Shown: positions 5,800-11,238 of the stretch, in pieces
Position numbering within the stretch: position 1 is the stretch's first letter
How the letters are laid out: each line of letters starts with the position of its first letter
NCBI GenBank assembly: GCA_007123465.1
Contig: SKLB01000137.1
Location: forward strand, 1-11,238
Source of the DNA: Spirochaetales bacterium
GTDB lineage: Bacteria; Spirochaetota; Spirochaetia; DSM-27196; PWMO01
Direction of reading: 5' to 3'
Length of the DNA stretch: 11,238 bases
Made by a program: the position numbers and the translations under genes
Notes under the pieces: model-generated
The model's database searches: none
What the model saw: the letters and a program-made list of their open reading frames with translations, nothing else
Told to the model about the DNA's origin: nothing

Positions 5800-7623
5800 C
5801 TATGAAGCGATGAGACGGGCGAACTCTTCTACACGCTTGGCGATGCGATCGACTGCCGAGCGCCAGAACGCAGGATCCTCTATGTCAAAACCCGCCATCC
5901 CGGTCAGCTCACCCGCGGAGGCGCGGCCGGTCTGGCTGAGCAGCGAACGGTAGACGCGCGGGAACGCCTCTGGAGCCTGGAGGTACTGCGCGTACAGGCC
6001 CAGGCCAAACAGCATACCGAACGCGTAGGGAAAATTGTAGAACGCCATGTCGTGGCGATAGTAGTGTCCCTTGACCGCCCACATGTAGGGATGCAGCGCA
6101 GCGGAATCCAGGCTTTCACCGTAGGTTGCCTTCTGAGCGTCGGTCATCATTTGGCACAGCTCCGCAGCGCTCAGTTCGGCCTGCTCGCGGCGAGCGAAAA
6201 GCTCTCGTTCGAAGTAGAAGCGCGACAGAATATCGACGATCACCTGCGTGGCGTCCTGCAGAAACAGCTCAATCAAAGCAGTTCGTTCAGCTGCTGGGAG
6301 TTGTTCCAGCGCTCGATCCAGCACGATAGTCTCGCAGAAGATGCTGGCGGTTTCTGCGAGCGTCATCGGGTAGGCCCGCTGCAACGCGGGGGCGTCCTTG
6401 AGAACGTGGTGGTGATACGCGTGGCCGAGTTCGTGCGCCAGCGTGAAGACGCTGGACAACGACCCGTCAAAGTTTGCCAGAATGCGGCTCTCGCCGCACA
6501 GGGGCATCGAAATACAGTAGGCGCCGCCTATCTTGCCCCTGCGTGGTTGGGCATCGACCCAGTGATTGTTAAATGCGTGGCTGGCGAAGTCGCCGAGCTC
6601 CGGCGAAAACCCCGCAAACTGCTGCACTACAAAGGAAACCGCCTCGGCAAAGTCCCAGCGGCGCGCCGTTGACCCGATTGGTGCAAACAGGTCGTAAAAC
6701 GCCAGTTGAGGCAGATCGAGCGCCCGCGCCTTGGCCTTGAGATAGCTGCGGAAAAGCGGCAGCGATTGCTCCATGACGGCAATCATCGCGTCCAGCGCCG
6801 CCCGGCTGATACGTGATTGAAACGTGGCGCGTTGCAGCGGATCCGGGTAACTGCGGCGCTGGTTGAGAATCACGCTGTGGCCCTTGACGCCGTTGAGCGC
6901 GTAGCTGAGCGGCAGCTCAACCGATTGCCACGCTTGCAGTTCGAGCTCAAACGCCCGCTTGCGCAGACTGCGATCAGGGTCGTGGGCAAGACTGCGCAGG
7001 TTTACCACCGTGCGGGTTTCACCCGGGCCCCATGCAGCCTGCAATTGCGATGTCACGCTCTCGTGCAGCCGCGACCAGGCCTCGGCGCCGGGCCGCGAAA
7101 GGTCGGCCGCCAGTTCTTCTTCTGCAGCGCTCATCTGGTGCTGCCGCTCTTCGAGCTGTTCACGCAGGAACAAGCGGTGCGCCGCGATAGTGGCGCTGCG
7201 TCCTTCCAGCTCCTCGAGCTGATCGGTTAGTGTGGCCAGCTGCTGGCGAAACCGTACCCGCAGAGGGTGCAGCGGCAGCGCAAGCTGCTGGATGTGGTTC
7301 AGCTCGCGCAGCGCGGTATCATCGCCGGTATCGGCCGAATAGCACGCGTAGGCGTACGCGTCGAGGTTTTCATGACAGTCTGATACACTGCTGAGCAGAT
7401 CGATACAGTGCTCGAGCCAGTGCAGCGGCTCACGCCGCAGGTGTGCCTGATCCTCAACGGCGTCCTGCAGGCGCCTCAGGTCGTCTGAGAGCCGCTGTTT
7501 GTCGGCACGGTACGGCGCGCTGTCGAAACCGGGATAGATGCTATCGAGTTGCCACCTGGGTGGGGATGAGGTGCTCAGGGCTTTATCACCCGAGCCAGGA
7601 CTGGTTGCCATCCTGGTACTCAT
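5800..7623 (-). CDS. pepF: Oligoendopeptidase F family metallopeptidase (M3)
   Basis: PepF is a zinc peptidase that cuts short oligopeptides in the cytoplasm. From ATG 7623 it has 607 residues, close to the family norm. The zinc site HELGH is at 397-401, and the third ligand is probably E424 in AETASIFCE, 27 residues after the first His. A C-terminal segment at about 519-525 (HYYRHDM) matches the His/Tyr-rich substrate-binding region of M3 enzymes. The family core begins at WQLDSIYPGFDS, about residue 24. The frame stays open up to 7767, but the extra part would be Arg-rich and lies wholly inside ndk, so I reject it. ATG 7623 (with GGCGAG upstream) and ATG 7611 are the plausible starts. Either overlaps the end of ndk by 26-38 bases, so translational coupling with ndk is likely. 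There is no signal peptide. Confidence 0.93.
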   Translation of the reverse strand: MSTRMATSPGSGDKALSTSSPPRWQLDSIYPGFDSAPYRADKQRLSDDLRRLQDAVEDQAHLRREPLHWLEHCIDLLSSVSDCHENLDAYAYACYSADTGDDTALRELNHIQQLALPLHPLRVRFRQQLATLTDQLEELEGRSATIAAHRLFLREQLEERQHQMSAAEEELAADLSRPGAEAWSRLHESVTSQLQAAWGPGETRTVVNLRSLAHDPDRSLRKRAFELELQAWQSVELPLSYALNGVKGHSVILNQRRSYPDPLQRATFQSRISRAALDAMIAVMEQSLPLFRSYLKAKARALDLPQLAFYDLFAPIGSTARRWDFAEAVSFVVQQFAGFSPELGDFASHAFNNHWVDAQPRRGKIGGAYCISMPLCGESRILANFDGSLSSVFTLAHELGHAYHHHVLKDAPALQRAYPMTLAETASIFCETIVLDRALEQLPAAERTALIELFLQDATQVIVDILSRFYFERELFARREQAELSAAELCQMMTDAQKATYGESLDSAALHPYMWAVKGHYYRHDMAFYNFPYAFGMLFGLGLYAQYLQAPEAFPRVYRSLLSQTGRASAGELTGMAGFDIEDPAFWRSAVDRIAKRVEEFARLIAS

Positions 7624-8032
7624 GAATCTCGCCGGCGCTAAAAAACAGCTCGATCTCGCGCCTGGCACTCTCGGGGCTGTCAGAGGCGTGAATGATGTTG
7701 TTCTGGGTGACCAGCGCCAGGTCACCGCGGATGGTCCCCGGCGCCGCCTCAGCGGGGTTGGTAGCACCGCACAGTGTGCGCAGATAGCGTATGGCGTCCT
7801 GGCCCTCTACCACCATAGCCACCACCGGGGCGGAGGTCATATACTCTACCAGCGAGGAGAAAAACGGGCGCTCCTTGTGTTCGGCGTAGTGCTGTTCGCA
7901 CTGTGCGCGCGGGATCTGCATCATCTTCAGTGCGCGGATCTGCAGTCCTTTGCGCTCGATGCGGCCCAGAACCTCGCCGACCAGCCGGCGTTGCAGTACG
8001 CCCGGTTTCAACATGCAAAAGCTACGTTCCAT
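7586..8032 (-). CDS. ndk: Nucleoside diphosphate kinase
   Basis: The enzyme moves the gamma phosphate from ATP to other nucleoside diphosphates through a phosphohistidine. It has 148 residues, typical for the family. The N-terminal nucleotide-site segment is MLKPGVLQRRLVGE (7-20, usually KPDGVQR). The active-site region is RGDLALVTQNNIIHASDS, with catalytic H115, followed by PESARREI. HASDS replaces the common HGSDS, a variant I recall in other bacteria. The start is fixed by a strong Shine-Dalgarno sequence, GGAGGAG, eight bases upstream (8041-8047, minus strand). The gene is divergent from the symporter gene and its end overlaps the start of pepF. Confidence 0.96.
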   Translation of the reverse strand: MERSFCMLKPGVLQRRLVGEVLGRIERKGLQIRALKMMQIPRAQCEQHYAEHKERPFFSSLVEYMTSAPVVAMVVEGQDAIRYLRTLCGATNPAEAAPGTIRGDLALVTQNNIIHASDSPESARREIELFFSAGEIHEYQDGNQSWLG

Positions 8033-8064
8033 CCTGGTTGCTCCTCCACGGGGGTGTTTTGTGC

Positions 8065-8093
8065 ATTGTTCACGGATCGCGGTAATCGATCAA
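8065..8093 (-). promoter_or_regulatory. Candidate ndk promoter
   Basis: On the minus strand TTGATC (8093-8088, 4 of 6) and AACAAT (8070-8065, 4 of 6) are 17 bases apart. Transcription would start near 8058 and leave a leader of about 25 bases with the ndk Shine-Dalgarno sequence. Both boxes are only moderate. A tandem CCACCATAG pair (8107-8124) lies just upstream. Confidence 0.35.
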
Positions 8094-8143
8094 GAGCCGT
8101 TTTCAGCCACCATAGCCACCATAGCGTATGACTCAGAAATAGG

Positions 8144-8173
8144 TTGCATTATTGGTGCAGGTGCAGTTATAGT
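8144..8173 (+). promoter_or_regulatory. Candidate symporter promoter
   Basis: TATAGT (8168-8173) matches the sigma70 -10 at 5 of 6 positions. A weak -35, TTGCAT (8144-8149, 3 of 6), lies 18 bases upstream. The start near 8180 gives a leader of about 80 bases, in which CGGGA (8187-8191) can pair with TCCCG (8216-8220). No glycine riboswitch core was recognised in the leader. Confidence 0.4.
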
Positions 8174-8243
8174 TTCAGAAGTTGCACGGGATCTTTCTGC
8201 GTGCGCGCGGATCTGTCCCGGCTAATCCCAAACGTTCTCTTAC

Positions 8244-8254
8244 GGAAGGAGGAG
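8244..8254 (+). promoter_or_regulatory. Strong ribosome binding site of the symporter gene
   Basis: GGAAGGAGGAG lies five bases before ATG 8260. It sets the start there and excludes the in-frame ATG at 8182, which would add 26 residues unlike the family. Confidence 0.85.
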
Positions 8255-8259
8255 CGCAA

Positions 8260-9639
8260 ATGGATTCATTGTTGGCGTTTAACAACTGGCTCAACAGCAT
8301 CGTCTGGGGGCCGCCGTTCATGGTGCTGCTGATCGGTACCGGTGTGTACCTCACGGTACGGCTTGGCTTCTTTCAGTTTGTCAAGCTCGGACTGTCGTGG
8401 CGTCAGAGCTTTGGTCGGTTCTTCAAGAAGACCAAGGAAGAGGAAGGTGGAGCGATCAGCTCGTTCCAGGCCGTGAGCTCTGCAATGGCGGCGACGATTG
8501 GCGTCGGTAACATTGCCGGAGTGAGTACCGCACTCGCACTTGGTGGCCCGGGCGCGGTGTTCTGGATGTGGATTTCCGCACTGGTTGGTATGGCCACAAA
8601 GTTTGGTGAGGCGTCGCTTGGCGTCAAGTACCGCAAGGTCGATCCTGAAACCGGTGAGATCAGCGGTGGTGTCATGTACTATATCGAGAACGGGCTCGGA
8701 TCGGGCTGGAAATGGCTGGCGGTGCTCTACGCTCTGCTGGCAGGAGTTGCGGCTCTCGGTATCGGCAACATGGTGCAGGCCAACACTATGGCCGCGTCGC
8801 TGGGCCAGTTCGGTGTTCCCCACTGGGTAACCGGAGTTGTGGCGGTAGTGCTGGTTGGTATCGTTATTCTGGGTGGTATCAAGCGCATCGGTCAGACCGC
8901 TGAGAAGATCGTTCCGTTCATGGCGGTTGTCTACATCATCGGTTCGCTGATTATCATTTTCATGAATCTCGGTGAAGTCCCCGGTGCATTCGGCGCGATC
9001 TTCTACCACGCCTTCAACCCGACCGCAGCCACCGGTGGTTTTGCCGGCGCAGCAGTAGCGGCAACCGTCCGCTTCGGCATCGCGCGCGGTATCTTCTCCA
9101 ACGAAGCCGGTCTCGGGGCCGCTTCAATTGTTCACGCCCAGGCCAAGAACTCACCTACTCGTCAGGGCATGTGGGGTATCTGGGAAGTCTTCATTGACAC
9201 CATTGTGGTCTGTACCATGACCGCCCTGGTGGTGCTGGTTACCGGCGCACTGTGGCTCGAAGGCCCGGACGGTGGTGGACTGACCGGTGGCGTTCTGGCG
9301 TCGACCGCGTTTACGCGCGGTCTGCCCGGACCCGGAGGTGTGATTGTACTGATTGGGCTGGTGCTGTTCTCGTACACCACCATGCTTACCTGGTCTTTCT
9401 ACGGTGAGAAGAGCTGGGAGTACATCTTCGGTGCCAAGATAGTGACACCGTATCGCGTGATTTTCCTGGCCTTTCTGCTGGTCGGTGCCATTGGTGGTCT
9501 GGAGTTGATCTGGGACATCGCCGACACGCTCAACGGTCTGATGGCCGCGCCAAACCTGATTGCGCTGCTGGTCCTGGCCGGTGTGCTGGTGAAGGAGAAG
9601 AACTCCTACATGCAGTCACCGGAAGCCAAGCAGAAATAG
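8260..9639 (+). CDS. Sodium:alanine/glycine symporter (AGCS family)
   Basis: AGCS proteins import alanine or glycine with sodium ions across the inner membrane. This 459-residue protein has a family-typical length and many hydrophobic segments. Diagnostic stretches are GVGNIAGVSTALALGGPGAV (81-100), followed by FWMW (101-104), and NEAGLGAASIVHA (281-293). The N-terminal MDSLLAFNNWLNSIVWGPP (1-19) and the positively charged loop FGRFFKKTK (51-59) are also typical. Whether alanine, glycine or D-alanine is the main substrate cannot be decided. The start is set by the ribosome binding site at 8244-8254. The gene stands alone, divergent from ndk and closed by a strong intrinsic terminator. Gly codons are often GGT and Ile/Asn codons ATC/AAC, which contrasts with the more GC-rich third positions of the neighbours and may reflect high expression. 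Confidence 0.95.
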   Translation: MDSLLAFNNWLNSIVWGPPFMVLLIGTGVYLTVRLGFFQFVKLGLSWRQSFGRFFKKTKEEEGGAISSFQAVSSAMAATIGVGNIAGVSTALALGGPGAVFWMWISALVGMATKFGEASLGVKYRKVDPETGEISGGVMYYIENGLGSGWKWLAVLYALLAGVAALGIGNMVQANTMAASLGQFGVPHWVTGVVAVVLVGIVILGGIKRIGQTAEKIVPFMAVVYIIGSLIIIFMNLGEVPGAFGAIFYHAFNPTAATGGFAGAAVAATVRFGIARGIFSNEAGLGAASIVHAQAKNSPTRQGMWGIWEVFIDTIVVCTMTALVVLVTGALWLEGPDGGGLTGGVLASTAFTRGLPGPGGVIVLIGLVLFSYTTMLTWSFYGEKSWEYIFGAKIVTPYRVIFLAFLLVGAIGGLELIWDIADTLNGLMAAPNLIALLVLAGVLVKEKNSYMQSPEAKQK

Positions 9640-9673
9640 CGCGCTGTAGGCTCGCACAGTAGTGTGAGGTATG

Positions 9674-9710
9674 GCCCCCGGTGCCGCGTTTGCGCGCCGG
9701 GGGTCTTTTT
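9674..9710 (+). terminator. Intrinsic terminator of the symporter gene
   Basis: CCCCCGGTGC (9675-9684) pairs with GCGCCGGGGG (9694-9703), ten pairs with one G-T, around a nine-base loop, then TCTTTTT (9704-9710). A smaller hairpin, CTCGCAC/GTGTGAG (9651-9668), precedes it. The end of the T-run is also the start of the pncA -35 box. Confidence 0.9.
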
Positions 9711-9737
9711 GACTTCTGCTGTCGACTCCGGTATACT
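9709..9737 (+). promoter_or_regulatory. pncA promoter candidate, probably leaderless
   Basis: TTGACT (9709-9714, 5 of 6) and TATACT (9732-9737, 5 of 6) are exactly 17 bases apart, the best sigma70-like promoter in the window. Transcription should begin around 9744, only a few bases before ATG 9748, leaving no room for a Shine-Dalgarno sequence. Confidence 0.7.
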
Positions 9738-9747
9738 CAAACCTACT

Positions 9748-10389
9748 ATGAATACTGCAGAACCCACGCGTTCGGCTCTGATTATTGTTGATGTGCAGCA
9801 GGATTTCTGTCCCGGCGGTGCGCTGGCGGTACAGGACGGTGACCAGGTGGTGCCGGTTATCAATCGGTTGGCGCCGCGCTTTGCGTTTGTGGTTGCCACC
9901 AAGGATTGGCATCCCGAGGGACACGTCTCCTTTGCACCTGTGTATCCGGGAAAGCAACCGTTTGACAACGTTGAGCTCGCAGACGGAACATCGCAGATTC
10001 TGTGGCCCGAGCATTGCGTGCAGGCCAGTCCGGGCGCTGAGTTTCACCCGCAGCTGGATCTACGTCCGGTCAACGTGATACTTCATAAGGGTGTCCGACC
10101 GCAGCTGGACAGCTACTCCGCCTTTTTTGAGAACGACAAAAAGACCTCTACCGGCCTGGTTCATCTGTTGCGCGGGCACGGTTTCGATACGCTGTTTATC
10201 TGCGGGCTGGCAACCGATGTCTGTGTGTACTTCACGGCCGCCGATGCACTGAAGCTCGATTTCAGTGTCTATCTGGTTGAAGACGCCTGCCGCGGGGTTA
10301 ACGTGCCCGAGGGTTCTATCGACAGCGCTCTGTCAGACCTGCGCGGATCCGGCTGCAACGTCATTCAATCGTCTGAGTTGCTTCAATGA
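9748..10389 (+). CDS. pncA: Nicotinamidase
   Basis: PncA hydrolyses nicotinamide to nicotinate and ammonia, the first step of NAD salvage. The 213-residue protein belongs to the isochorismatase-like cysteine hydrolases. The catalytic triad is visible: D15 in VDVQQDF, K114 in LHKG and C159 in TDVCV. Metal ligands are probably D53, H55 and H89 in DWHPEGH and WPEHCVQ. The family-typical start MNTAEPTRSALIIVDVQ is at ATG 9748. The frame is open upstream to 9664, but that stretch crosses the symporter terminator and the pncA promoter, so it is not coding. No Shine-Dalgarno sequence precedes the start. The stop overlaps the pncB start in ATGA (10386-10389), so the two enzymes are very likely made together. 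All expected active-site residues are present. Confidence 0.96.
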   Translation: MNTAEPTRSALIIVDVQQDFCPGGALAVQDGDQVVPVINRLAPRFAFVVATKDWHPEGHVSFAPVYPGKQPFDNVELADGTSQILWPEHCVQASPGAEFHPQLDLRPVNVILHKGVRPQLDSYSAFFENDKKTSTGLVHLLRGHGFDTLFICGLATDVCVYFTAADALKLDFSVYLVEDACRGVNVPEGSIDSALSDLRGSGCNVIQSSELLQ

Positions 10390-11238
10390 GTGCGCGACCT
10401 ACCTCGGCGCTCCTTACCGACCTGTACGAATTGACAATGGTCCAAGGCTACCACCACTATGAGCTCAATCCACAGGTGGTGTTCGACATGTTTTTTCGCC
10501 GCCAGCCGTTTCAGGGAGGATTTTCGGTGTTCGCGGGTCTCCAAGACCTGCTCGACACTCTGCAAGGGCTGCGGTTCTCATCGCAGGACATCGAATACCT
10601 GCGCGGCCTGGGAACGTTCAATGACCGCTTTCTGACTTTTCTGGCGGATTTCCGCTTCTCGGGCGATCTCTACGCGGTTCCAGAAGGGACGGTGGTGTTC
10701 CCGCAGGAGCCATTGGTCCGGGTGCACAGCAGCCTGATAGAAGCGCAGCTGATCGAGAGTCTGCTGCTGAATATCCTCAACTTTCAGACGCTGATCGCCA
10801 CAAAGGCTGCGCGAATCTACCTGGCCTCAGATAAGGGCAAGGTGCTCGAGTTCGGGCTTCGCCGTGCCCAGGGCATCGATGGAGCAATGTCGGCCAGCCG
10901 GGCGGCGTTTATCGGCGGCGCCGTGGCGACTTCCAATACCCTGGCGGGCAAACAGTACGGTATACCGGTCAGCGGAACCATGGCGCACTCGTGGGTGATG
11001 GCGTTTCAAAACGAACGCGAAGCGTTCGAACGCTTCGCCGAGCTCTATCCTGATCGAACCACGCTGCTCATCGATACCTACGATACGCTCGGCAGTGGCA
11101 TCAGCAACGCGATCGCGGTTGGCAGGAAGCTCATCGCCGCAGGCCACCCGTTTGCCGTCAGGCTCGATTCGGGTGACATGCAGTATCTCAGTGGCAAAGT
11201 GCGTGCGGAACTCGACGCCGCCGGACTTGCCGAGGCCA
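10386..11238 (+). CDS. pncB: Nicotinate phosphoribosyltransferase, 3' partial
   Basis: The enzyme joins nicotinate and phosphoribosyl pyrophosphate to give nicotinate mononucleotide, coupled to ATP hydrolysis, and uses the product of PncA. The first 284 codons are in the window and the frame is open to the edge, so probably 150-200 residues are missing. Recognisable stretches are LLTDLYELTMVQGY (9-22), EFGLRRAQGIDGAMSASRAAF (155-175, cited as two parts: EFGLRRAQG and DGAMSASRAAF), GTMAHSW (197-203, with the conserved His201 that is phosphorylated in the family), LIDTYDT (228-234) and VRLDSGD (258-264). The ATG overlaps the pncA stop by four bases. There is no independent promoter or Shine-Dalgarno sequence, so translation is probably coupled to pncA. 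The FGLRRAQG form suits the bacterial/eukaryotic group rather than the E. coli type. Confidence 0.95.
   Translation, partial: MSARPTSALLTDLYELTMVQGYHHYELNPQVVFDMFFRRQPFQGGFSVFAGLQDLLDTLQGLRFSSQDIEYLRGLGTFNDRFLTFLADFRFSGDLYAVPEGTVVFPQEPLVRVHSSLIEAQLIESLLLNILNFQTLIATKAARIYLASDKGKVLEFGLRRAQGIDGAMSASRAAFIGGAVATSNTLAGKQYGIPVSGTMAHSWVMAFQNEREAFERFAELYPDRTTLLIDTYDTLGSGISNAIAVGRKLIAAGHPFAVRLDSGDMQYLSGKVRAELDAAGLAEA

Noticed and set aside
7624..7767. 48-residue N-terminal extension of PepF
   Set aside because: It lies wholly within ndk, is Arg/Pro-rich and has no counterpart in the family; later ATGs fit better.
8182..8259. 26-residue extension of the symporter
   Set aside because: The strong Shine-Dalgarno sequence at 8244-8254 and the family start pattern place the start at 8260.
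8174..8259. Glycine riboswitch before the symporter
   Set aside because: The leader is only about 80 bases and shows no conserved glycine aptamer core.
8266..9009. 247-codon minus-strand open frame inside the symporter gene
   Set aside because: The opposite strand encodes clear AGCS motifs; the translation is polar, low in complexity and unlike a folded protein.
9664..9747. 28-residue extension of PncA
   Set aside because: It would translate the intrinsic terminator and the promoter boxes.

Overview
The window is a chromosomal housekeeping segment from a GC-rich bacterium. It shows no transposase, integrase, phage gene or CRISPR array. The gene order polA-coaE-SPOR protein and the unusual CoaE P-loop (AYCSGKS instead of the common GIGSGKS type) suggest a spirochaete of the Spirochaeta/Alkalispirochaeta kind. 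This is inference from memory of the families, with moderate confidence.

Layout. (1) 1-3785, plus strand: a tight run of polA (5' end outside the window), coaE (1-base overlap with polA) and a membrane-anchored SPOR-domain protein (10-base gap). (2) 3809-4738, minus strand: cysE, serine acetyltransferase, convergent with the SPOR gene. (3) 4739-5059: a 321-base divergent intergenic region. It holds a 61-bp almost perfect palindrome (4895-4955) with a candidate promoter reading outward in each arm, a short GC-rich repeat cluster on the cysE side, and a second promoter candidate next to the Nudix gene. (4) 5060-5674, plus strand: a Nudix hydrolase whose last ten codons are antisense to the 3' end of a minus-strand tRNA-Cys (5644-5715). 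(5) 5800-8032, minus strand: ndk followed by pepF, overlapping. (6) 8260-9639, plus strand: an AGCS-family sodium:alanine/glycine symporter with a strong ribosome binding site and a good intrinsic terminator. (7) 9748-11238, plus strand: pncA and pncB with a 4-base overlap; pncB runs off the window.

Themes. pncA and pncB together convert nicotinamide to nicotinate mononucleotide (Preiss-Handler NAD salvage). coaE does the last step of coenzyme A synthesis, ndk balances nucleoside triphosphates, and the Nudix enzyme probably cleaves ADP-ribose-like nucleotides. pepF and the AGCS symporter handle peptides and amino acids. cysE and tRNA-Cys, both linked to cysteine, lie within 1 kb of each other on the same strand.

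No new enzyme system is evident. The parts most worth a second look are non-coding: the palindrome with its apparent divergent promoter, the duplicated Nudix start with a five-codon mini-ORF, and three genes (cysE, Nudix, pncA) that lack a Shine-Dalgarno sequence and have sigma70-like promoter boxes almost touching the start codon, which would give leaderless mRNAs.
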